Of a DNA stretch of 64,000 nucleotides, positions 46,690 through 55,706 are shown one piece after another. The notes under the pieces are model-generated. The model was not told the DNA's origin, did not search any database, and saw nothing but the letters and a program-made list of their open reading frames with translations. This stretch comes from CAVVGZ01 sp963841845 (lineage in GTDB: Bacteria > Chloroflexota > Anaerolineae > Anaerolineales > Anaerolineaceae). Within the stretch, counting starts at the first letter, position 1. Each line of letters starts with the position of its first letter. The translations under genes and the position numbers were made by a program. The DNA lies in contig CAWJEG010000010.1 of assembly GCA_963841845.1 (NCBI GenBank), forward strand, positions 62,001 to 126,000. Direction: 5' to 3'.

Positions 46690-47931
46690 TTAATGGCTAA
46701 TTACCTGAAACGCATCCATCCCAGCAACCACTTTTTCCATGATGGCCTGAATGGTTAAGGGGTGGTCATTCCAGGCACCAAGGTTCACCATTTCCAATCC
46801 TTCCGGCACTTTGGCTTTATGTATGAGTCTCGGGATATCATACTGGCTATGGATGGAATCGGCGCTGATGGCGGCGGAAAAATAGAGGATTTTCTCGACA
46901 CCGGCAGCCACCAATTCTTCAACCTTCTCTGCCGGCTGCGGCTCTTTAAATTCCATCCATGCCAGACCAACATTCTGTTTTTCATACCCGTTCCCGATCA
47001 ATTTTTCCAATATTCCATGCCGGAAAGCAAATTCATGTTCTGTTTCGGAAGGCCATTCAGCATCCCACTCGTCGGGCTGGCCATGCCCCACCAGCAGAAC
47101 CCCGGTTTTTGAGCGGTCGCCGGATCCAACGGCAGCATTTGCTTTCTCCAGGAACATTTCATACATCGTTGTTGAATCCCACAATGGTCCGGTAACGACA
47201 AGGGGGATACCGTATTCTTCCAATGACAGCGCCTCGATTAGCTCAGTTCCTTCCCTGGTGTGGTTGGATATGGAGACAAAGACTTCGGTTACAACAACCC
47301 GGCTGGCACCTTCATTTATTGCTTGAATAACAGCCGCATCCGGGCGCGGATCATCATCTAAAAAGGATAGATATACTTTCACATCCGGGTAACCCTGTCG
47401 ATGGAGAGCGTCCTCCAGGTGTTTTGCCATCTGTATGTGCGTTTGGCGATGATGGCTGGTTCCAACCCTCAGATATGATTCACGCAGTTTTTATATGAAT
47501 AATGGCCTGGCAAAAAATGGAACGAATTTGATACCCTGTTCATCAAACTCGCGGAATTGATTCAGCCAACCGATCGGATTGTAGGTTTCCGGTTCCCCAT
47601 GGGTAAAGTAAATGATCGAGGTATGTCCCAGGCCGGGGTAGTCCTTCTGGCGAATTATCTCCGGTACCAAGCGATTATCCTCTATGTATAAGACCCTTCT
47701 TGTCTGCCAGAAATACCCGCTTACAAATCCTATCAAAGCTGCCACGCCTGTATATAGAAGCCGAATACCGTCAAAACGGGCAGCAATGAGGGCAAGGAGG
47801 GCAAAACAACAAAGGAGAGTTATTGCAAGGTAACGATTCATCTGCGATGGATGGATTGTCAGGTAATTAACCAGAAAATATCCAACCCCAAATCCCAGTA
47901 TGATTACAAAAATCCAGGATATCCAAACCAT
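46690..47931 (-). CDS. Membrane-tethered ferrochelatase-like protein, interrupted by an in-frame TAA at 47491-47493
   Basis: A single frame runs from ATG 47931 to the stop at 46690, broken only by TAA at 47493-47491. The first part has three membrane helices and then 'YFTHGEPETYNPIGWLNQF'. After the stop, 'KLRESYLRVGTSHHRQTHIQMAKHLEDAL' aligns with the ferrochelatase segment 'xERYxxIGGGSPLxxITxxQAxxLE'. 'VGLAWMEFKEPQP' and 'SADSIHSQYDIPRLI' match later ferrochelatase regions, with the usual catalytic Glu of 'ADHxExLYD' replaced by His. About 413 residues if the TAA is read or repaired. Chelatase activity is uncertain; the membrane anchor is unusual. Without the stop codon's removal, two separate ORFs remain (47491-47931 and 46690-47430). 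Confidence 0.7.
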
Positions 47932-48548
47932 TTTTCGTCCTCACAAAAATCTAAAAATCCAAATCGCCGGATCGATATACTTTAATGCACACCATGAATA
48001 TCGGGGGAAAAAGTTAATTAAAATTATCGCAAAGTTTTCTAGAAACAAGAAAGTGTCGAGAAACCTTTGGATACTACTTCGTGGAATTGCATATGCTGCT
48101 GGTGCACAAGCCTGGCAGTAGAATTGCCCCGTTATGCCTTCCGGTCACGATAAGGCATTCCTGCCAATTCTTTCCACCAATCACGCCGAACTGTACTTTT
48201 AAGAATGACACAGAGGTAATGTACCTTGATCCTTTCCGAGTGATCGACCTGGCAATTAACTTGAAATTTCTTTATGTAGAAATGCCGGTCTGTTTAATAA
48301 ATATAACCTGGTTATCCATTAGACTGGTCTATCCAATATCAAACAACTGACAGGAATCCTTGAAGGGGGCAGCCCGCAGCCTATTAAGCGGTTACAGTCA
48401 AGAAAAGACTATCCAGGATCCCGAGGGCTAAAGGATCCATCCACTGATATGAATCCGACTTGATCTCCGGCATTTTAGCGGCAAGTTACATGCAGGTCAG
48501 GGTTTTCAAATCACCACAATTCCACTTACCGTATGCAGAATTAAATAT
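47932..48548. other. Intergenic, no gene seen
   Basis: About 615 nt between the chelatase-like gene and the cold-shock terminator. Short open frames have no RBS or family resemblance. No RNA gene recognised. Confidence 0.4.
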
Positions 48549-48577
48549 AAAATGAGCAGAATTTTCACTGCTCATTT
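48549..48577 (-). terminator. Terminator of the cold-shock gene
   Basis: Stem AAATGAGCAG / CTGCTCATTT with an eight-base loop, about 20 nt after the csp stop on the minus strand, followed by 'TTATATTTAA'. Confidence 0.75.
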
Positions 48578-48597
48578 GAGATTACTATTTCTGAATC

Positions 48598-48807
48598 TTA
48601 CAGGAGGGTGACGTCCTGTGCCTGGGGGCCTTTTTGACCCTGAACAACAACAAACTCGACCTGTTGTCCTTCTTCCAGATTGCGGAAACCATCACCTGTT
48701 ATAGCACTGTAGTGCACAAACACATCACCACCGGATGCACGCTCGATGAAACCGAAACCTTTTGAACCGTTGAACCACTTAACGGTGCCTTTCTCTCGTT
48801 CTGCCAT
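48598..48807 (-). CDS. Cold-shock protein, CspA family
   Basis: 69 residues, one OB fold. RNP1 'GSKGFGFIE' and RNP2 'DVFVHYSAI' are intact, and the N-terminus 'GTVKWFNGSKG' is canonical. Binds single-stranded RNA and DNA as a chaperone. RBS AGGAGG. The promoter at 48909-48937 implies a 5' UTR of about 95 nt, as is usual for csp genes. Confidence 0.97.
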   Translation of the reverse strand: MAEREKGTVKWFNGSKGFGFIERASGGDVFVHYSAITGDGFRNLEEGQQVEFVVVQGQKGPQAQDVTLL

Positions 48808-48908
48808 GGCTTAAAACCTCCTTTCCTGAATATTTGTTAAGCAAGAGGTTCTAAACCGGTACAGAGATACGCTTCTTTCCCTAATGAACCTGCTAACATA
48901 CAAATACG

Positions 48909-48937
48909 AATATATCATTCTTAAGGTACAAAGTCAA
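48909..48937 (-). promoter_or_regulatory. Promoter of the cold-shock gene
   Basis: On the minus strand: TTGACT (48937-48932), 17-nt spacer, TATATT (48914-48909). Confidence 0.65.
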
Positions 48938-48969
48938 TATTCAAGGTGATGGGAGGCGGAGACAGTCCA

Positions 48970-49753
48970 TTATCCAATTGCAGCCCGCAGGTACCTGACC
49001 ATGGTGCCAAACCGGGGAGTATAGCGCATCTCATCGAGGCGCGGGCGCGGCAGATCTACCGGCATATCCAACAGGATTCGCCCGGGACGCTGACTCATTA
49101 CCAGAACCCGGTCTGCCAGCAAAAGCGCCTCCGAAATCGAGTGGGTCACCATAATGACCGTCTTTCGACGCTCCTGCCACAGATGCAGCAATTCTGTGCC
49201 CATGTGTTCGCGGGTTAATGCATCCAGAGCCCCGAACGGTTCATCCAGAAGCAGAAAATCCGGATCAGCAATCAGAGCCCGGGAGAGTGCAACTCTCTGT
49301 GCCATACCTCCGGATAGATCTTCTGGCCAGGTGTCTTCAAACCCCTGAAGCCCGGTCATGGCGATCATTTCCCGGGCCTTAGCGACGGACTGATCGGCAG
49401 CGACACCCATCAATTCCAGGGGAAGGGTGATGTTTTGGATCACGGTGCGCCACGGCATGAGATTGGCTTGCTGAAAAACCAGACCGATGCGCGGCTCGTA
49501 CCCATTTTCATCCTCCGGGCAAAAAAGGACTTCCCCGCTGGTTGGTTCCAGCAAACCCGCCAGAACGCGGCAGGAGTGTGCTTTTTCCGCTCCCCGATGG
49601 TCCAATCACACATACAAACTCCTGGTGGTCCACAGTAAAGCTCACATCACGCAGGGCGCGCAGCCCGGAAGTTTTCCTTTCGCTGCTCTCGGGTTTTTCC
49701 GGAGGGAAGGTCATACTGAGGTTATGCACCTCTAATACAGGGCCGCTACGCAA
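48970..49753 (-). CDS. ABC transporter ATPase of the FMN-riboswitch operon, frameshifted near 49569
   Basis: About 260 residues after repair, TauB/SsuB/ThiZ type. Walker A 'GPSGSGKSTLL', then a break at 49569-49570: removing one C joins it to 'RVLAGLLEPTSGEVLF'. Q-loop 'GLVFQQANLMPW', signature 'LSGGMAQRVALSRAL', Walker B 'DFLLLDEPFGALD', H-loop 'MVTHSISEALLLADR'. Third gene after the permease and binding protein; energises the predicted riboflavin importer. Confidence 0.88.
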
Positions 49754-49764
49754 GGCTTACTCCT

Positions 49765-50751
49765 CTAATCCCCAATATACTGGTTGGTAAAGGCTTTATC
49801 CAGGTCAAGGTCATTCTTTAACAGGTTCATCTTAAGCAGGATTTCCTGCATATTCTCCCATGCGCTGCGCCTGGAAATGCCCAGTTCTTCAATATTTCCA
49901 TAAAGACCGATTGACGTCTCTAAAATTTCTAACTGAACATTCCTGTCTGCAGTATCCAGTCCTTCCACGTATTTCTTGGAAATCTCATACGCTTCCTGGG
50001 GATTTTTCATGGTGTCGGCGATACCCTTCATCGTCGCTGCAACCATTTTATTCACCAGTTCAGGATCTTGCTTCATCTGGGTTTCATTGGTGATCAGTCC
50101 GTTACCAACCAGTTCCATTGCGTCTGCAACCCGTAAAACGGATATATCATAGCCCTGGGACTCCAGTTGTACCGGTTCATTAGCGACATAAATCACACCG
50201 GCATCTTCCTGGCCGGCTACCAGGGCTTCAACCTGATTAAAACCGATTGCATCCAGGGTGACGTCGCTTTCTGCCAAACCGCCAGCTTCAAGCAGGGCTC
50301 GAAATCCGATGTAACTGGCTCCGTATAAACCAGGGATGCCGACCTTTTTACCGGCCAGGTCGCTGATTTTTTGGATGCCTTTTTCCGCAAAGGCGACCAC
50401 TCCTACCGGGTACTCCTGGTACCAGGACATCACATAAACAACGGGCAAACCCTGGCCGCGTCCCAGAAGAACCTGCTCTCCAGAAACAACCGCAAAGGGA
50501 AGCTCACCAGCACCAACCAGGGCAACGGCATCGGTCTCAAAACTGTAATCCAGCTCCACCTGCAGACCTGCCTCCTGGAAATAGCCTTTTTCCATGGCAA
50601 CATAGAAGGGAGCAAACTGGATATTGGGGATATACCCGACAGGCAGCCGGATTTTTGTCAATGCTTCAGGTTCGGACGGCTGTACGGGTGAACATGCAGC
50701 CAATAACAGCAGGGAGATAACAACTTTCCAGATAAATGCCAGCCTGGTCAT
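49765..50751 (-). CDS. ribY: NMT1/THI5-like substrate-binding lipoprotein, probable riboflavin binding (RibY-like)
   Basis: 328 residues. Signal 'VVISLLLLAAC'. Mature fold matches NMT1/THI5 binding proteins: 'LPVGYIPNIQFAPFYVAMEKGYFQEAGLQVEL', 'GQGLPVVYVMSWYQEYPVGVVAF', 'KVGIPGLYGASYIGFRALLEAGGL'. By sequence alone the ligand could be a thiamine precursor, but the operon sits behind an FMN riboswitch, which points to riboflavin, as for RibXY of Chloroflexi. GGAG RBS before ATG 50751. Confidence 0.82.
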   Translation of the reverse strand: MTRLAFIWKVVISLLLLAACSPVQPSEPEALTKIRLPVGYIPNIQFAPFYVAMEKGYFQEAGLQVELDYSFETDAVALVGAGELPFAVVSGEQVLLGRGQGLPVVYVMSWYQEYPVGVVAFAEKGIQKISDLAGKKVGIPGLYGASYIGFRALLEAGGLAESDVTLDAIGFNQVEALVAGQEDAGVIYVANEPVQLESQGYDISVLRVADAMELVGNGLITNETQMKQDPELVNKMVAATMKGIADTMKNPQEAYEISKKYVEGLDTADRNVQLEILETSIGLYGNIEELGISRRSAWENMQEILLKMNLLKNDLDLDKAFTNQYIGD

Positions 50752-50797
50752 GTTCAGCAGCTCCTATGTATGAAATAATGGTTAGACAAGTTTCACC

Positions 50798-51619
50798 TTA
50801 AAGTTCGTCCATCGTTTGCCGGTTGTGCCACTTTAATAATCGTTTCTCCAGCAGCATCACAATGCCATAAAGGGTAAGTGCCATCGCAACAAGGGTGAGG
50901 ATGGCAACAAATACAAGGGCAGTATCATACTGGCCGCGCCCAACATTGATGAGAAATCCTAAACCGTATTTGGCGCCGACAAATTCTCCGACAACAGCCC
51001 CCACTACGGCAAGAGTGGCACCGATGCGGAGCCCACCCAGAAAGATTGGCATCGCCGAGGGGATTTCCAGGTAAAGCAGGATCTGCCGCTTTGTGGCTTT
51101 AAGGGAAAGCATCAGGTCGCGCAGGTTTTCCGGGACAGCGCGCAGACCAACAACGGTATTAATCAGCATTGGAAAGAATACAATCAGGCTGCACACCAGA
51201 ATTTTGGAGGTAATACCTGCTCCAAACCAGATCACCAGCAGCGGGGCAATCGCAACAATTGGAATAGCCTGACTGGCAACCAGGTAGGGGGAAACCAGTT
51301 TTTCAAGCAGCCGGGAACGAGCCAATATGTAACCCAGGATGGTTGCTAGGGTTCCACCAATCAGCAAACCGATGAGCACTTCAAACAGGGTGACTGCCGA
51401 ATGCAGGAACAAAGAGCCATCCAGAACAGCCTGCGTAAGACGGACCAGGACCAAGCGCGGGGATGGCAATATGAAGGCCGGGAATTCATTCCAAGAAATA
51501 ATCGCCTGCCAGACCACAATTGTCAGAATGATAGAGACTGGAAGCAGCCATCGCCCAAATCTTTTTCCCAGATAGGCAGGTACATTTTGGGTTATAGAAT
51601 TTTTTCTAAGTGTATCCAT
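50798..51619 (-). CDS. ribX: ABC transporter permease, probable riboflavin importer (RibX-like)
   Basis: About 273 residues from ATG 51619 (AGGA five nt upstream); ATG 51670 adds 17 residues but has no RBS. Six membrane helices of the SsuC/TauC/ThiX type; EAA loop 'LMLSLKATKRQILLYLEIPSAMPIFLGGLRIGA'. First gene behind the FMN riboswitch and its terminator, followed by the binding protein and ATPase. Confidence 0.85.
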   Translation of the reverse strand: MDTLRKNSITQNVPAYLGKRFGRWLLPVSIILTIVVWQAIISWNEFPAFILPSPRLVLVRLTQAVLDGSLFLHSAVTLFEVLIGLLIGGTLATILGYILARSRLLEKLVSPYLVASQAIPIVAIAPLLVIWFGAGITSKILVCSLIVFFPMLINTVVGLRAVPENLRDLMLSLKATKRQILLYLEIPSAMPIFLGGLRIGATLAVVGAVVGEFVGAKYGLGFLINVGRGQYDTALVFVAILTLVAMALTLYGIVMLLEKRLLKWHNRQTMDEL

Positions 51620-51703
51620 GATCCTGTCGGTAACCAGACTATTAAAGAAAAACAGCCCCAACGGTTTCATCAGGGCAGTTCAAGAGGATGACCAATAAAT
51701 CTT

Positions 51704-51735
51704 AAAAAACACCCGAAAACACGAATGTTTTCGGG
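51704..51735 (-). terminator. Riboswitch-controlled intrinsic terminator
   Basis: On the minus strand: perfect 10-bp stem CCCGAAAACA-TTCG-TGTTTTCGGG followed by 'TGTTTTTT'. It lies 36 nt downstream of the FMN aptamer and 85 nt upstream of the chosen permease start, where a ligand-controlled terminator is expected. Confidence 0.88.
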
Positions 51736-51770
51736 GCTTAGAGGTCAATATGATCATAACAAATGATCAA

Positions 51771-51895
51771 CCTTCTTTATTCCGGACTATACCGTCGACC
51801 CCGGAGTTTCACCGGATCATGCATTTACCAATGCGCGTGGGTTATCACCACCGATCGGGAATCAGGAGACAAGCTCCCTCACCCTGCCCCGAAGG
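51771..51895 (-). promoter_or_regulatory. FMN riboswitch (RFN element)
   Basis: About 125 nt on the minus strand. It opens CCTTCGGGGCAGGGTG (51895-51880) and closes with the P1 complement GAAGG (51775-51771). Conserved RFN blocks are present in order: 'TTCCCGATCGGTGGT', 'AGCCC'-like 'AACCCACGCGC', 'GATCCGGTGAAACTCCGG', 'GGTCGACGGTATAGTC'. Binds FMN and, with the terminator at 51704-51735, should switch off the downstream transporter when flavin is plentiful. Confidence 0.95.
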
Positions 51896-51916
51896 ATTGT
51901 TCTATTCTTCACAAAA

Positions 51917-51945
51917 AGTTTACCCCTGTTTCAAATGAATGTCAA
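51917..51945 (-). promoter_or_regulatory. Promoter of the FMN-riboswitch operon
   Basis: On the minus strand: TTGACA (51945-51940), 17-nt spacer, TAAACT (51922-51917). Predicted start near 51910, about 15 nt before the aptamer. Confidence 0.7.
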
Positions 51946-52080
51946 TATTTTTCTGTCCCGCAGGAGTGTTCAGAAAAATCAATTGGCCAGGATATCCGCG
52001 TACTGGATTCCTTCAGCCATTTGTAACCCGGACCGATTTGCCTGAAAATATAGTCGGACTAACGCTAACCAATGTCAATA

Positions 52081-53226
52081 TCAGGGGACTGCGCGTTCGT
52101 AAATCCGTTCAAATTCCCGTATAAAATCCCCCGCAAGGTGCGGATCATAAACAATAACCACGTTTTCGTCATTCTTATACTCTGCGTTGTTGCTGAAATT
52201 GTAGGAACCAAACAGGACGACCTGGTTGTCCACCACAATTACTTTATGGTGCATGAAGCCATCCAGCGTATCCCGGCGGACATCCAGCCCCGCATCCTGG
52301 AGAACCTGGTATTTCCCGCCGATGTTGGAATCCACCTGCTCGTCATCAAACACAGCGCGCACGTCCACCCCCTGGCTGGATTTTTGCAGCAATACATCTG
52401 CCAGCTCGTCGGAGGTTAGAGAAAAAGCCAGAATATCGATGCTCTCCTGGGCTCCTTGAAGCAGGGGTACAATCTGAGCCAGCACGCCATCATCGGGAGA
52501 AAAATATACCTCCAAAATGGTGTCCCCATGAACAATGCTTGGGAAGGGCGTATTGGATGGGCTGTCTGCCCCGAAGAATCCGCCTTCAAACATTTCCAGA
52601 AATTCGGTTGTATAGTCCTGATTGACATGAGAATCAACCAGGCGCACGATATTGTTATGGTCCTGATAGGTGCCCCCGTAGGTCATGTTGAGAGAACCTG
52701 TCCAGACCTGCTGCTGATCGATCACCAGGAATTTGTTATGCATGGATTCACGCCGGTTATCGCCAACCACCGGGATGCCAGATTCCACCAACCGCCGGGC
52801 TTGAACACTTTGCATGGTATTGCTGTCCAGGACTACCTGCACCTTCACTCCGCGCTGATGGGCTTGCAGCAGTGCATCGGTGACACTATCGAGGGTGAAA
52901 TTGTACATGGCAACCTGGATGGAGTCCTGAGCAGCATCAATGGCGGCCACAACCTCCCGGTCTGGCTGCGAACCGGTCTCGCCGTACGGATCGGTGAAAT
53001 ACACTGTAGCAAGCGAGAGTGCAGCAGCTCCGTCCGGATTTTCGCCTTGTTCCTCTGTCCCCGATGAGACCGTCTGCGGAGCGGGAAGTGGGGATTGGCC
53101 CTCATTTTGTGTAGATACGCCACATCCTGCCAGAAGCCCTCCAGCCAGGGCGATTATCAACACCGCACGGCTGATTGTTGAGATCAAATGTGATTGTTTT
53201 GCAGTCATAATGCCGGGATGATCCAT
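52081..53226 (-). CDS. Phospholipase D-family lipoprotein
   Basis: 381 residues; ATG 53208 is an alternative start and neither has a clear RBS. Lipoprotein signal ends 'IALAGGLLAGC'. Two HKD motifs: 'HNKFLVIDQQQVWTGSLN' (about residue 185) and 'HHKVIVVDNQVVLFGSYN' (about residue 325), each HxKx4D, giving a full pseudo-dimeric active site. Extracytoplasmic phosphodiesterase acting on phospholipid or nucleic acid; the compact size resembles Nuc/PLDc_2 nucleases. Confidence 0.93.
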   Translation of the reverse strand: MDHPGIMTAKQSHLISTISRAVLIIALAGGLLAGCGVSTQNEGQSPLPAPQTVSSGTEEQGENPDGAAALSLATVYFTDPYGETGSQPDREVVAAIDAAQDSIQVAMYNFTLDSVTDALLQAHQRGVKVQVVLDSNTMQSVQARRLVESGIPVVGDNRRESMHNKFLVIDQQQVWTGSLNMTYGGTYQDHNNIVRLVDSHVNQDYTTEFLEMFEGGFFGADSPSNTPFPSIVHGDTILEVYFSPDDGVLAQIVPLLQGAQESIDILAFSLTSDELADVLLQKSSQGVDVRAVFDDEQVDSNIGGKYQVLQDAGLDVRRDTLDGFMHHKVIVVDNQVVLFGSYNFSNNAEYKNDENVVIVYDPHLAGDFIREFERIYERAVP

Positions 53227-53314
53227 TCTGTTTTTTATTTCTGAAGTGGTTTGATTTTAGCATACCCACACGCCAATTAAGGACGGGTAGAAAGGTTTAC
53301 CCCATTCCATCCCC

Positions 53315-53358
53315 TTGACAAATGAATAAAGCGGTAAATAATAGAACATATATTCTAT
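53315..53358 (+). promoter_or_regulatory. Promoter and palindromic operator of the second LuxR-type gene
   Basis: TTGACA (53315-53320), 18-nt spacer, TAATAG (53339-53344). The 18-bp palindrome ATAGAACATATATTCTAT (53341-53358) overlaps the -10 and the start region. It matches the one at 1863-1880 at 16 of 18 positions. Confidence 0.6.
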
Positions 53359-53407
53359 ATCATAGAAGAAGCAATTACTGCGATACACAAATTAGGGAGA
53401 GAACAGG

Positions 53408-53863
53408 ATGACATCCATTATCTTTATGCCTGATGACCATACGTTGGTCTCGCTGGAATCCTCCCTTAATGCAGGGGAAATCATGCAGGCAGTTGACCTG
53501 GGAAAATGGACACTTCCCGAGCCTTATTCCTCCTGCCTGCCTGCAGGTAACGGGGAACTGCATGCCCTTCGCCAGGGACGCCGCGTATTGATCATCGCGA
53601 AAATCCCATTAAACCCTTGCGTGGCGGCGGAAATTCCCTGCAATACAAGGAACCTGAGTCCACGCCAGGCAGAGGTGCTGCAAGGATTGTTCAAGGGGCT
53701 TACCACCAAGGAAATTGCTTACCAGTTGGGATTGAAACCGCGCACGGTTAAGATGCACGTCGCAGCCCTGAAAAACCGCTTCGGAGCCAGTACTCGGGCA
53801 CAGTCTGTAGGGATTGCCGCGAAATTGGGCTTGCTGGAAAAACAGCAGGATCCAGAGCGTTGA
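53408..53863 (+). CDS. LuxR-family (GerE HTH) transcriptional regulator
   Basis: 151 residues. C-terminal GerE domain 'LSPRQAEVLQGLFKGLTTKEIAYQLGLKPRTVKMHVAALKNRFG'. The N-terminal 75 residues are short, with no receiver Asp pocket; 'GRRVLIIAKIP' gives the only hydrophobic strand. A GAGA-rich RBS (GGGAGAGAACAGG) precedes ATG 53408. Related in layout to the regulator at 1892-2296 and shares its upstream palindrome, so both may answer to one regulator. Confidence 0.85.
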   Translation: MTSIIFMPDDHTLVSLESSLNAGEIMQAVDLGKWTLPEPYSSCLPAGNGELHALRQGRRVLIIAKIPLNPCVAAEIPCNTRNLSPRQAEVLQGLFKGLTTKEIAYQLGLKPRTVKMHVAALKNRFGASTRAQSVGIAAKLGLLEKQQDPER

Positions 53864-53966
53864 CATCTGAATAATCATGGCAGGAAATCTGCCCAAAAAG
53901 GGGACCCGGACATGGGGTACTATCAGAAAGTGAAAAAGGACCTGATCATTCAGCCATCCAGGGATA

Positions 53967-54053
53967 TTATTGGATGGATACCAGGCCAACCAAGGTAAAG
54001 GCAAAAAATAACATGCTGAATAACCCGATGGTAAGATATATGACGGATGCCAT
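53967..54053 (-). CDS. 28-residue single-helix membrane peptide
   Basis: ATG 54053 follows AAGGAGAAGAAA, a strong RBS. The product is 28 residues: Met-Ala-Ser, then one uninterrupted hydrophobic helix ('LTIGLFSMLFFAFTLVGLV') and a short polar end. Looks like a genuine small membrane protein. An upstream in-frame ATG (54068) would add five Lys-rich residues but overlaps the RBS. I recognise no family. Confidence 0.55.
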   Translation of the reverse strand: MASVIYLTIGLFSMLFFAFTLVGLVSIQ

Positions 54054-54299
54054 TTTCTTCTCCTTCATGACTTAATATTTTAACTTGCAACATTTATGCC
54101 AGGCTGCTTTGTTGGAGTTAGCTGATAATTTTTAATATCCGATTCAATTTAGATGTTGGTATAAATCCTGTATAAACAAAAACAGCCATTATCCAAATGG
54201 TGTAAAAACTATTACAAGACTTTCTGAGATAATTATGAAATGTGAATGCATGTACAGTCCAGGGAAAAATAACCAAAACCAATGCTGAAGGAGTTCCTC

Positions 54300-55706
54300 A
54301 TGATCCAAAAAAGCGCAGTCCTGCAGTGGCTGGAGCAAAATAAAATGGATTTACTTGACATGGCCAATTCGATCTGGGAAAATCCGGAGATTGCCCTCAA
54401 GGAAAAGCATGCCTCCAGGATCCAGGCGGATTACCTGGCAGGAAGGGGTTTTGAAATCCAGTGGAACACAGGCGGGCTGGAAACAGCCTTCACTGCCTCA
54501 TGGGGGAGTGGCAAACCGGTAATCGGCTTTATCGGTGAGTATGACGCGCTTAAGAACCTCTCCCAAAAGCGCTTGCCGGTAAAAGAGCCGGTCCTGGCTG
54601 GCGGATTGGGGCACGGCTGCGGGCATAACCTGCTTGGTACAGGCGGATTGGCTGCAGCAGCTGCGGTAAAAGAGTGGCTGCAGTCTACCGGCAGCGGCGG
54701 GACAGTGCGTTATTACGGCTGCCCGGCGGAAGAAGTTCTGATCGGGAAAGTATACATGGCGCGCGCCGGGGCGTTTAACGACCTGGACGCAGCATTTAAC
54801 TTCCATCCTTCCACCAAAAACTGCCCCAGCCTGGAAGGCAGCTATGCGATGAACAACCTCAGGTTTCACTTCTACGGCGAAGCCGCCCACGCCGGCTCCA
54901 GTCCGCACCTGGGACGCTCCGCCCTGGACGCGGTGGAATTGATGAACGTGGGGGTCAACTACCTGCGTGAGCACGTGGAAACCACCACGCGCATGCATTA
55001 TGTTATCTCTCACGGAGGCGACCTGCCCAACATTGTCCCGGCTGAAGCTGAGGTGTGGTACTTCCTGCGGGCTCCCGGCCGCAAACAGGTTGAGCGGGTC
55101 ACCGAGCGTGTACGGCGGATTGCCCAGGGGGCAGCGATGATGACAGATACGCACCTGGAGGAGATCTTTACCACCGGATGCTACAACCTGCTGAATAACC
55201 GCTACCTGGCTGAACTGCAGTACAAGGTTATGCTGGAGATAGGCCCGCTGGAATTTACCGAACAAGAAAAGGAGTTTGCCGGGGAGATCAACCAGGCCTA
55301 CCCGGAGGAGGTGCGGCGCGCCAACTTTGCGCGACTGCTGCTGCCGGAAGCGTATTATGACGAAGCCCTGCTGGGGGAAAATTATCCCCCGGAGAAGGAC
55401 GGGCAACAGGGCGGCGGATCCACCGATGTGGCGGATGTGAGCTGGATCACTCCGCTAAACGAGCTGCACACGGCGTGCTATCCTTCGCAGGCAACCGGGC
55501 ATTCCTGGGGGGTGGTCGCTGGAAGCGGAAGTTCCATCGGGCATAAGGGCATGCTGCACGCCGCCAAAATCATGGCACTGGCTGCAATCGAACTGTACCG
55601 TGATCCGGCTCACCTGAAAGACATCCGGGAGGAGTTTGAAGAAGCAACAAAGAACCAGCCCTATGTTTCGCCGCTGCCGGAGAATGCAAGGCTGCCAGAG
55701 TCCTGA
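54300..55706 (+). CDS. M20-family amidohydrolase, AbgB-like
   Basis: 468 residues from ATG 54300 (AAGGAG six nt upstream). Zinc site: 'HGCGHNLLG', catalytic 'CPAEEVLIGK', 'FNFHPSTKN', and C-terminal 'SWGVVAGSGSSIGHKGMLHAAK'. 'SSPHLGRSALDAVELMNVGVNYLREHV' is typical of AbgB/p-aminobenzoyl-glutamate hydrolases. Cleaves amide bonds of small peptides or acyl-amino acids. Full length. Confidence 0.9.
   Translation: MIQKSAVLQWLEQNKMDLLDMANSIWENPEIALKEKHASRIQADYLAGRGFEIQWNTGGLETAFTASWGSGKPVIGFIGEYDALKNLSQKRLPVKEPVLAGGLGHGCGHNLLGTGGLAAAAAVKEWLQSTGSGGTVRYYGCPAEEVLIGKVYMARAGAFNDLDAAFNFHPSTKNCPSLEGSYAMNNLRFHFYGEAAHAGSSPHLGRSALDAVELMNVGVNYLREHVETTTRMHYVISHGGDLPNIVPAEAEVWYFLRAPGRKQVERVTERVRRIAQGAAMMTDTHLEEIFTTGCYNLLNNRYLAELQYKVMLEIGPLEFTEQEKEFAGEINQAYPEEVRRANFARLLLPEAYYDEALLGENYPPEKDGQQGGGSTDVADVSWITPLNELHTACYPSQATGHSWGVVAGSGSSIGHKGMLHAAKIMALAAIELYRDPAHLKDIREEFEEATKNQPYVSPLPENARLPES

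Noticed and set aside
47491..47493. Recoding of TAA (for example as an amino acid)
   Set aside because: Other genes here use TAA as a normal stop, for example at 7553-7555, and no recoding element or suppressor is visible. A nonsense change or base error is more likely.
54498..55406. 302-residue minus-strand open frame
   Set aside because: It lies wholly inside the M20 gene on the opposite strand; composition and lack of RBS mark it as a shadow.
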